Shown: piece after piece, positions 28,212 to 35,302 of the stretch
Position numbering within the stretch: the stretch's first letter is position 1
How the letters are laid out: the number at the start of each line of letters is the position of its first letter
From: Sphingomonadales bacterium UBA656
GTDB taxonomy: Bacteria > Pseudomonadota > Alphaproteobacteria > Sphingomonadales > Sphingomonadaceae
Assembly: GCA_002299895.1 (NCBI GenBank)
Contig: DBOC01000006.1
Location: forward strand, 1 to 64,000
Direction: 5' to 3'
DNA length: 64,000 bases
Position numbers and translations under genes: made by a program
Notes under the pieces: model-generated
Told to the model about the DNA's origin: nothing
The model's database searches: none
What the model saw: only the letters and a program-made list of their open reading frames with translations

Positions 28212-29344
28212 GCGATGGGCATCCACCCACGCTTTTCACGCCAATCTTTTTCAAGCCCGTCAAAGCGCGACAGCTTGAGAAGGTCGATATTGGTAAAGGA
28301 ACATGCACCATCTATCACCAGATCGCGGATCGCATGGCCCGATGCGGGCGACAGGCCGAAGCCCACGCTCGACATAGAAGCGACAACGACATTGTCTGGG
28401 CTGGTGAGCCGATCAATAATCGGACGGCCATCGGGTGAGTTTTCAATTACGCCCGCCCAGCTGCGAATGACGTTGAGATGCGCGGCCTTGGGCAGCAGTT
28501 CTGCCAGCCTTTTGGCAAGGTTGCGGGCCAACGGTGTCGATGGCCGAGCCGCCGGACCAGTCGCATCGACATCCAGCCATTCATGCGGGCCGCCGCCATA
28601 AGCGAGGTTGCCGCGCAAAGTCTGGCGACCATAAATCTTATGTCCATCGACGCCGCCCAACGGCATCATCGGGGCCGGTTCGGTAATGATCATTTCCGCG
28701 CGTGCGGCGGCCAGAGGGACATCAACACCCAATTGCGCCATCAGTTGCGGGATTTGCGGGCCAGCAGCAACCACTACGGCATCGCAGCCATAAGTTGCAT
28801 TAGCGGTCTTCACCGCCGTCACCTTGCCGCCAGCGGTTTCAAAGCCTGTAACTGGACTATGCTGAATGATTTTACCACCAAGATCTTGCAGTGCCCAGGC
28901 ATAGGCCTGAACCGTGCGTTGCGGGTTGGCATGGCCGCCAAATTTATAATGCACGCCGCCAAAGCAATTGTCGCCCGCCAGCGGAACAGCCTCTTGAACC
29001 TGCTTTACGTCAAGCACCTCGACCGGGTGGTTGAGGCGGGTGTGGCGTTCCGCAATGAAGCGATATTGGTCCCACTGACGTTCGGTCATCGCAATCAGGA
29101 TGCGGCCTTTTTGATGTTCTGTTGGGTAGCCCAATAGCTCATCCATTTGCGGCCACAGCCGTTGTTCTTCATCGAACAAGGGGCTGGAATAATGTGATGC
29201 GCCGCCGCCATTGCGTCCAGAGGCTTCCCAACCAACAATGAACTTGTCGAGCACGGTTACCTTAACGCCCGAACGCGCCAGCCACCAGCCTGCGCTAAGA
29301 CCTGTGACGCCGCCGCCGACGATGACTACTTCAGAGCCGCTCAT
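28208..29344 (-). CDS. FAD-dependent amino acid oxidase, opine-oxidase subunit B-like
   Basis: A 378-residue DAO-family flavoprotein with EVVIVGGGVTGLSAGWWLA at residue 5 and the C-terminal SMSSVGFGLSPASGHAIRDL block. Size and fold match the beta subunit of multi-subunit dehydrogenases such as opine oxidase OoxB, hydrogen cyanide synthase HcnC and D-hydroxyproline dehydrogenase. The partner alpha subunit precedes it with a four-base overlap, which supports a complex. It would oxidise a secondary or primary amine and pass electrons through the partner's iron-sulfur centre. The substrate is not evident. Confidence 0.78.
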   Translation of the reverse strand: MSGSEVVIVGGGVTGLSAGWWLARSGVKVTVLDKFIVGWEASGRNGGGASHYSSPLFDEEQRLWPQMDELLGYPTEHQKGRILIAMTERQWDQYRFIAERHTRLNHPVEVLDVKQVQEAVPLAGDNCFGGVHYKFGGHANPQRTVQAYAWALQDLGGKIIQHSPVTGFETAGGKVTAVKTANATYGCDAVVVAAGPQIPQLMAQLGVDVPLAAARAEMIITEPAPMMPLGGVDGHKIYGRQTLRGNLAYGGGPHEWLDVDATGPAARPSTPLARNLAKRLAELLPKAAHLNVIRSWAGVIENSPDGRPIIDRLTSPDNVVVASMSSVGFGLSPASGHAIRDLVIDGACSFTNIDLLKLSRFDGLEKDWREKRGWMPIA

Positions 29345-30804
29345 TTATACATCCCCGTGTAGAGCATCTCGCGATGCGCATCCTGATATTCTGTGCCGAT
29401 ATCTTCGACAGGCACCCATTGTGTCGGAATACCGAACCAGACATCCCACGCCGCATCCATCGCTGCAGGCTCATCCCATTCTGCCAAAATCTTCAGTGGC
29501 AACGGGCGCACAGGCGCGCGGTGCGTGGCGAGCGGAATGGTGCCGAACGGCTTGTCGGATTCAATGGCTAGCATCATCGCCACCTGATCGCGGCAACGGC
29601 GGCCCTGACATACACCCATGCCAGAGCGCGTTAAGCGCTTAATCTGATCCGGGTTGGCGGGGCCATCGTTCAGCAGCGTGTCGAGCGAGCGCGCCTGAAG
29701 CGCCGCGGGGCGCGGCAAATAATTGGGCGGTTGAATCCCGATCAGATCCGCCAGTGTCACTTCTTCACATTGGCAGATAATCGTATCGGGTGCATTGACG
29801 CGCAACGCCGCACGTACCCAATCCATGCGATAGGCGACATGGTCAAAACCTGTATCGGGTAGGCCAGCGCACAGGCCCACGGTCGTTACATTCGGTTCTC
29901 CCGCCGGAATATATCCGCCGCGTGCCGCGTTCAGTGCCCGTGGGCCATGCATCGCGTCGACCAGTTCAATCGAGGGGATAAGGCCAATGGCGACACAGAC
30001 GGTGTCGCAAGCGATGTCTGTTCCATCGGTCAGAGTGATGGATTCAATGCCATCAAGACCGCCTTTGCTGGATTTGATGCTCTGTCCATAATGGATGGGA
30101 ATACCTGCCGACATAATCTTCCCAAGAAGTGCGGCATCGCCTTGCGCGGCGTCGCGCACTTCCACCAGACCAGCAACTTCCAGCCCATGTTCTAGCGCCA
30201 GAAGCGCGGTTTCGAGCGCGAGGTCATGCGACCCCAAAATGACAATGCGCCGTCCAGAAAATGCCCCATAGCGGGAGAGCAGCATTTGCAGGGCAGCGGC
30301 CCCCATCACGCCAGGCTGGTTCCAGCCGGGAAAGGCAATGGCGAGGTCGCGCGCGCCTGTTGCCAGCACAATCCGATCAAAGCCGACCAACCAAGACCGT
30401 TCAGCATCAGCGAGGCCAACAACTTGTTCCGGCAAGCTTTGTACACCCGGTCCGTTGCGATACACGCCCCAAGCCGTTGTACCGAGGAGCAGCTCAACGC
30501 CAGCTTCCATTGCCTTTTCAAGATCCGGCATGCTCATGAAAATGGCTTCAAGCATGCGGTCGCTATTCTGGGTCGCTGCCGTCATGCGGCCGCCGAAATA
30601 AAGCGGGGTATCATTGCCCATCAGTGCGCCGGACACAGGATTTTCATCCACCAGAAGAACCGAAGCTCCGCTGGCTGCGCCTTCTATGGCTGCGGCAATA
30701 CCGCTTGGCCCGGCGCCAATGACAACCAAGTCATATTTTGCTTCGGGTGCGCTTCGTGTGCCATTAACGGCGCACACATCGGTTCCGGTAAAGTTCAGAT
30801 CCAT
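29341..30804 (-). CDS. FAD/NAD(P)-binding [2Fe-2S] oxidoreductase, opine-oxidase subunit A-like
   Basis: A 487-residue flavoprotein of the OoxA/HcnB type. It has an N-terminal dinucleotide fold (DLVVIGAGPSGIAAAIEGA, residues 25-43), a second fold (RIVILGSHDLALETALLAL, 186-204) and a C-terminal BFD-like [2Fe-2S] site with C344 and C346 (CQCEEVT) and C399 and C404 (CQGRRC). Proteins of this kind serve as the electron-transfer subunit for a DAO-type partner, here the next gene. Start overlaps the PLP enzyme's stop by one base. Unlike SoxA it has no GcvT domain, so it is a separate amine dehydrogenase in the same operon. Confidence 0.8.
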   Translation of the reverse strand: MDLNFTGTDVCAVNGTRSAPEAKYDLVVIGAGPSGIAAAIEGAASGASVLLVDENPVSGALMGNDTPLYFGGRMTAATQNSDRMLEAIFMSMPDLEKAMEAGVELLLGTTAWGVYRNGPGVQSLPEQVVGLADAERSWLVGFDRIVLATGARDLAIAFPGWNQPGVMGAAALQMLLSRYGAFSGRRIVILGSHDLALETALLALEHGLEVAGLVEVRDAAQGDAALLGKIMSAGIPIHYGQSIKSSKGGLDGIESITLTDGTDIACDTVCVAIGLIPSIELVDAMHGPRALNAARGGYIPAGEPNVTTVGLCAGLPDTGFDHVAYRMDWVRAALRVNAPDTIICQCEEVTLADLIGIQPPNYLPRPAALQARSLDTLLNDGPANPDQIKRLTRSGMGVCQGRRCRDQVAMMLAIESDKPFGTIPLATHRAPVRPLPLKILAEWDEPAAMDAAWDVWFGIPTQWVPVEDIGTEYQDAHREMLYTGMYK

Positions 30805-32063
30805 TAAACTGCTTCCAATGCCTGTTTCAAATCGCCGATCAGATCATCGACATGTTCTAACCCGACCGATAGGCGCATCGTGCCATCGGTTATCCCGCCT
30901 TCCAATCGCTGTTCGCGTGCGACTGCATAATGTGTTGTGCTCGCCGAATGGCAAATCAACGTTTCTGACCCGCCAAGGCTGACCGCAAGTTTCATCAGCT
31001 TAAGCTGATCCAACATCCGGAACGCCTCTGCCTCACCGCCGTGCAGATGAAAGGAGAAGGTCGACCCCGCTGCCTTGCATTGCCGATCATACACAGCGCG
31101 TTGCCGTGACCCTTCGGGCAGAAAGCCCAAATAGGTAACGCCTGCAACCTTGGGGTGATCGCGCAGATATTCCGCGACAATGCGCGCATTACTCATGGCC
31201 CGTTCGGTGCGTACCGAGACCGATTCCAACGACCGGAGCACAAGCCAAGCGGTAAAGGGATCCAGATGATTACCCCATGTCGTCCGCTGGAGTTTGAGCT
31301 GCTCAATCAATTCCTTACGGCCCGAAACACCGCCCGCCAGCAAATCGCTATGCCCGCCGCAATATTTGGTGAGAGACGTCATGCATAGATCAACGCCATC
31401 TTCGATTGGGCGCTGGGCAAAGGGACCGAGCAACGTGTTGTCGACAACAACAAGCGGCCGATGTCCTTGTTTTGCACCAACCTCATCGGCGATCCGCACC
31501 ATGAGCTCGAGATCAACAATGGCGGCGGTTGGGTTGGCCGGTGTCTCCGCTATGATCAGCTTTAACGGGCCCTTTGCCATAGCGGCTTGCGCTGCGGCGC
31601 GGACATGATCTTCATCGGTGCCATCGACATAAGAGGTCACATGCGATCCAAATTGCGGCATCATGACATTGTAGAGATAATCCACCCCGCCATAAATGGG
31701 CCGCCCATGCAGAACGCTATCGCCGGCACGAATATGGGCAAGCGCAATGCTGGAGTGCGCGGCCATGCCGCTGCAATAGGCCACGGCATCTTCTGCACCA
31801 TCAATGGCGGCAAGGCGGGCTTCCAAAAAGTCCAGACCCGGATGGCCAAGCCGCGAATAGATATGGTTGCTTTCCCCAACCAATGGTCCAGTGCCATCAA
31901 AATAGGCCTCATGCACATATTTGGCGTGCTGCGCCGATGGATAGACAAAGGTCGAGGTCATGAAGATCGGAGGCTTTGCTGCGCCCATCCCCATTTGCGG
32001 ATCATATCCGTAGGCTACCGCCAATGTTTCTGGGTGAAAGTCCCCCGACTTTTTATTTGCCAT
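30804..32063 (-). CDS. Cystathionine gamma-synthase/lyase-family PLP enzyme
   Basis: A 419-residue Cys/Met-metabolism PLP enzyme. The Schiff-base lysine is K233 (TSLTKYCGGHSD), the ring-binding Asp is D208 (VVVDNTLLGPF) and the phosphate/PLP Tyr-Arg pair is Y69/R71. Family members carry out beta/gamma elimination or replacement on amino acids such as cystathionine, O-acylhomoserine or methionine. Two points differ from the textbook pattern: the usual NPT after YSR is GHPG, and the position that is Cys in methionine gamma-lyase (after the YG of PIYGG) is Gly125, so true methionine gamma-lyase is unlikely. The start lies 11 bases inside the Rieske gene's end; upstream in-frame starts would overlap further. 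It sits among demethylating enzymes, an unusual partnership. Confidence 0.82.
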   Translation of the reverse strand: MANKKSGDFHPETLAVAYGYDPQMGMGAAKPPIFMTSTFVYPSAQHAKYVHEAYFDGTGPLVGESNHIYSRLGHPGLDFLEARLAAIDGAEDAVAYCSGMAAHSSIALAHIRAGDSVLHGRPIYGGVDYLYNVMMPQFGSHVTSYVDGTDEDHVRAAAQAAMAKGPLKLIIAETPANPTAAIVDLELMVRIADEVGAKQGHRPLVVVDNTLLGPFAQRPIEDGVDLCMTSLTKYCGGHSDLLAGGVSGRKELIEQLKLQRTTWGNHLDPFTAWLVLRSLESVSVRTERAMSNARIVAEYLRDHPKVAGVTYLGFLPEGSRQRAVYDRQCKAAGSTFSFHLHGGEAEAFRMLDQLKLMKLAVSLGGSETLICHSASTTHYAVAREQRLEGGITDGTMRLSVGLEHVDDLIGDLKQALEAV

Positions 32064-33261
32064 GGCTATCAATATAGACACGCGAAACGTCACAATACCA
32101 GTCGGTAAAACGGCGGGCGAGCATTTCTGCATCTGCCGAATAAGGACCAGGCGTATATCCTGGGCTGTTGACGCCCTTATGATTGTTTTCGGCCAGTTCC
32201 TTGTCCTGCGAATTGGTCACTGCCCAGAGGGAGATAAGGGCGTCGATATCATAATCGACGCCTTCCACCGCATCCTTGTGGACGTACCATTTGCTGAACA
32301 CATGCGTTTCCGTTGCGCTGACGGGCATGCAACTGAACATGAACACATAATCCGACGTTGCATGGGCAAAGAGATGCGGATCAATCGCCCAGCGTAGCGA
32401 GCCAATGTCGCCTCCATTGGCCGTAATCAGAGGCTTTTTAATCAAAGGCTTGCCATCTTCCGACATGGAGGTGCAACCTTCATTGAGCGCGAAGCGGGCA
32501 ACCTGCCACCAATGTCCTTCCACGGGTTCATGTGGAAATCCATGGGCGTCCATGGCGGCGCTAAAGGCTTCTGCCCGCGCATCTTCATGCGCATCGAAAT
32601 GCTTCGACATGCCGACAGGAAAGGTCTTTGCCAACTCCGGATGGCCCGTCGCGCAATGATAGCATTCGCGCGCATTTTCCATGACGAGCTTCCAGTTTGC
32701 ATGTTCGACCAGCTTGTCGACATGTGCGAGCTTGAGATTCTCGAAATTGGCAGGCGCGGCATAAGCCGAAAACTTTTCGCGGAAATCATCGATAGGCGGC
32801 GGATTGTCCGCAAGGCAAATAAAGATCGCGCCACCGAAACATTCTATCGCAACGGGCTTTAGGCCATGCGCGCTTTTGTCGAAATCATCTTCCATGCGGC
32901 CTGCGGCAAATAGAGAGCCGTCCAGATCATAGGTCCAACGATGATAAGGGCATACCAGCTTAGGTGCGGTGCCATGGCCAGGTTGGCAAACCATGGAGCC
33001 GCGGTGGCGGCAGCTATTGTGAAAAGCACGGATCGTGCCTTCCTTATCGCGCGTGATGACGACAGGCCATTTGCCCACCATCATGGAGATGTAACTACCC
33101 GTTTTTGGCAATTCGCATTCCATGCCGGCCATCAACCAGCTTTGGCCGTAAATCGCGGCCATATCGAAATCGAAGCTATCCGATTCTGTGTACAATGCTT
33201 GGGGCAAGGTATGCCCTTCACGGCGCTGTTCAAAAAGCGTGCTTATCCGCTGCAAATCCAT
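32053..33261 (-). CDS. Rieske oxygenase alpha subunit 2 (quaternary-amine type)
   Basis: A 402-residue Rieske oxygenase, first gene of the minus-strand operon. [2Fe-2S] ligands are C84/H86 (CRHRG) and C104/H107 (CPYHRW); the mononuclear iron site is NARECYHCATGHPE with H202, H207 and Glu199 in the bridging position. It resembles Rieske protein 1 in this window over its whole length, but their partners differ. MDLQRIS at 33261 is the preferred start; an ATG six codons upstream (33279) is also possible. The likely reaction is O2-dependent N-demethylation of a betaine, with formaldehyde release. No reductase gene is adjacent. Confidence 0.84.
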   Translation of the reverse strand: MDLQRISTLFEQRREGHTLPQALYTESDSFDFDMAAIYGQSWLMAGMECELPKTGSYISMMVGKWPVVITRDKEGTIRAFHNSCRHRGSMVCQPGHGTAPKLVCPYHRWTYDLDGSLFAAGRMEDDFDKSAHGLKPVAIECFGGAIFICLADNPPPIDDFREKFSAYAAPANFENLKLAHVDKLVEHANWKLVMENARECYHCATGHPELAKTFPVGMSKHFDAHEDARAEAFSAAMDAHGFPHEPVEGHWWQVARFALNEGCTSMSEDGKPLIKKPLITANGGDIGSLRWAIDPHLFAHATSDYVFMFSCMPVSATETHVFSKWYVHKDAVEGVDYDIDALISLWAVTNSQDKELAENNHKGVNSPGYTPGPYSADAEMLARRFTDWYCDVSRVYIDSHGK

Positions 33262-33338
33262 GTTTAGGCCTTTATGCAAATCTCTCTAAAGCTGGAATGG
33301 GCCAGATATGGAAACGAATAAAATCGCATTTTCGCATA

Positions 33339-33360
33339 GCCCTATGTCAAAATGTAGGGC
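33339..33360. promoter_or_regulatory. Probable LysR operator between divergent genes
   Basis: A perfect inverted repeat GCCCTA (33339-33344) and TAGGGC (33355-33360) with a 10-base AT-rich spacer, in the 176-base gap between the minus-strand Rieske operon and the divergent LysR gene. This is the classic place for a LysR protein to control its neighbour and itself. Confidence 0.55.
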
Positions 33361-33437
33361 AATAGTGCAGGGGCAAAATTGTCCGCATTCGAAAGGTCGA
33401 TATCATATCCAATCGTAGCACAATTAATCGTCGCTGG

Positions 33438-34352
33438 TTGCCTTTGAACGCCCTGCGCGCGTTTGAAGCTGTAGGACAAAATTTAAGCTTCACGGGCGGT
33501 GCGTCGGCGCTTTCGGTTTCGCAAAGTGCGATGAGCCGTCATGTTGGCGGGCTTGAGGAACTGTTGGGCAAGCAGTTGTTCGTGCGCGACGCGTCGCGGC
33601 TGTCGCTGACGGCGGCGGGCGAAGAATTGTTGCCGGTGGTGAGCAAATGCCTCGACCGGATCGAGCAAACAATGAATTCCATTCGCGATGATGAGGTCAC
33701 TGGCCGTTCGCTGCGATTGCATGTCCCGCCGTCGTTGCTGCAACAATTGTTCCTGCCGATGCTCCGCGATTTTCACATTGAACATCCCGATTTGCGCCTT
33801 GATGTTTCGAGCGCGCATGTGACGGGATTGCCCTCAACCGATTTCGACATGGCGATTGTCTATGACCGCCCCAATGTCGATGACCGGATTACGGATCTTC
33901 TCTGGATGGTGCGCGTGGCGCCATTATGTTCGCCAACAACGGCCGCCAACCGTGAGGGCAAGTCGTTGGAGGAATTTTTGAAAAGCGAGGAGCTTTTGCA
34001 CCTCAAGCTGGATGGCGAGCCGCGCGAGCTTTTGTGGACGGCCTATTTCCGGCAGAGCCAGCTGGGTGTCGCGACGCATGGTGGCCTTGCTTTTGATACC
34101 ACGATTGCGGCTGCGCAATATGCCATGGCCGCCAATGGCGTCTTTTTGGGCGATATTGATATGTTTGCGCAGGAAATTGCCGATGGGCGGCTCGTAATGC
34201 CTTATGATGCTGTTATCGAAGACGGCTATGGCTATTATTTGAAACTGCACGCCGATGATTTGGCTGACCCAGCTATCTCGATGCTGCGAAGCTGGCTCAT
34301 CAGCCGTTTTGGGGCATTGCGGCAAGCGCCGAGTCCGCGCGCGCTAGGCTGA
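33438..34352 (+). CDS. LysR-type transcriptional regulator 2 (GcvA-like)
   Basis: A 304-residue LysR protein with the GcvA-type opening PLNALRAFEAVGQNLSFT and helix-turn-helix SALSVSQSAMSRHVGGLEELLG, then an effector domain. The only conventional start in a suitable place is TTG 33438; the frame stays open to 33366 and the family often has a few residues before PLNALRAF, so a rarer start such as ATT just upstream cannot be ruled out. It diverges from the eight-gene minus-strand operon and is its likely regulator. The 3' end overlaps convergent fdhD by 53 bases. Confidence 0.88.
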   Translation: MPLNALRAFEAVGQNLSFTGGASALSVSQSAMSRHVGGLEELLGKQLFVRDASRLSLTAAGEELLPVVSKCLDRIEQTMNSIRDDEVTGRSLRLHVPPSLLQQLFLPMLRDFHIEHPDLRLDVSSAHVTGLPSTDFDMAIVYDRPNVDDRITDLLWMVRVAPLCSPTTAANREGKSLEEFLKSEELLHLKLDGEPRELLWTAYFRQSQLGVATHGGLAFDTTIAAAQYAMAANGVFLGDIDMFAQEIADGRLVMPYDAVIEDGYGYYLKLHADDLADPAISMLRSWLISRFGALRQAPSPRALG

Positions 34353-35100
34353 CCAAGCGAAGGCCTGATTTCTCAGCGATATGGATTGCCAAGTCGGTCG
34401 CTGCCGAAATTGTCACGAGCATGGGGCAATTTGCGAGAATCGTCTTTTGTACCAGCTCAAGGCTACACCGCGCGGTGAGGACGATAAAGCCAGTGGAAAT
34501 ATTGATGTCGGCCCGGGCGAGTGCGCCAATTAACTTGTCGAGCGCATTATGACGGCCAACATCCTCGCGGGTCATCAGGATAGACCCGTCGGGCGCGCAA
34601 AATGCCGCGGCATGTGCGGAGCCTGTATCGGCATTCAATGTCTGATGCGATCGCAATGCCGATAGCGCCGAAAAAATCGCTGCGTCGGCCACTGCAATGT
34701 GCGCTGTGACAGGCGGCAAAGGACGCATGACCTCCTCGAGATTGTCCATGCCACACAGGCCGCAGCTGCTCTCCGAGACACGCTGACGGGCTCGGGCAAA
34801 CACTTTCTCGGCGTTTTTCTGCGGCACTTGAATGCGTAAAATCCAACCCAATTCTGACCTATGGGCATCGAGCGCCAGAATATCTTCAGGTTGCGTTATC
34901 AGCCCTTCTGACAGGCTGAAACCGACGGCATAGTCTTCCAAATCAATTGGCGTTGCCATCATTACGGCATAGCCAATGCCATTATATTCAATGGCGATAG
35001 GTGCTTCGGCTATGATGGGCCGTTTGATGATCTCGGAAGAACCATCCCCCGGGGTAAGTACGGCAAAACGTAAAGATTTTGCGCCCTGATCAACTGCCAT
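34300..35100 (-). CDS. fdhD: Formate dehydrogenase accessory sulfurtransferase FdhD
   Basis: A 266-residue protein that moves sulfur from a cysteine desulfurase to the molybdenum cofactor, which formate dehydrogenase needs for activity. The redox-active CGLCG motif (C113, C116) and the C-terminal GRHNALDKLIG and LELVQKTILA segments are standard. This is the fdsC position of fds operons. Start overlaps fdsD by 11 bases. Its 3' end overlaps the opposite LysR gene. Confidence 0.94.
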   Translation of the reverse strand: MAVDQGAKSLRFAVLTPGDGSSEIIKRPIIAEAPIAIEYNGIGYAVMMATPIDLEDYAVGFSLSEGLITQPEDILALDAHRSELGWILRIQVPQKNAEKVFARARQRVSESSCGLCGMDNLEEVMRPLPPVTAHIAVADAAIFSALSALRSHQTLNADTGSAHAAAFCAPDGSILMTREDVGRHNALDKLIGALARADINISTGFIVLTARCSLELVQKTILANCPMLVTISAATDLAIHIAEKSGLRLVSLARADSALAAMPQNG

Positions 35101-35302
35101 TTTGCGCGTCGGCCAGCAAGCTTATGGCGGCAGCGGCAACGGGCGACAGGCCATCGGTCCCATGGGCAAAAATCATCTTTTTCATCCGCGGGTCCCAGAA
35201 TGTCTGGATATGGTCTGCGACCGCCGCAACTGGCGCAGCATCGGTTGCCAGATTTGTCGCAATCTGGTTCGCCATGTGGACGAGGCGCTCGACGCTGTTC
35301 AT
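35090..35302 (-). CDS. fdsD: NAD-dependent formate dehydrogenase subunit delta
   Basis: A 70-residue small subunit with the FdsD pattern: VERLVHMANQIATNLA at the start, VADHIQTFWDPRMKKMI in the middle and LSPVAAAAISLL at the end. Found only with soluble NAD-linked molybdenum formate dehydrogenases. Overlaps fdsA by four bases and fdhD by 11. Confidence 0.92.
   Translation of the reverse strand: MNSVERLVHMANQIATNLATDAAPVAAVADHIQTFWDPRMKKMIFAHGTDGLSPVAAAAISLLADAQNGS

Noticed and set aside
30804..32063. Methionine gamma-lyase as the specific name of the PLP enzyme
   Set aside because: The cysteine typical for that enzyme is glycine here and the NPT loop is altered, so only the wider family is supported.
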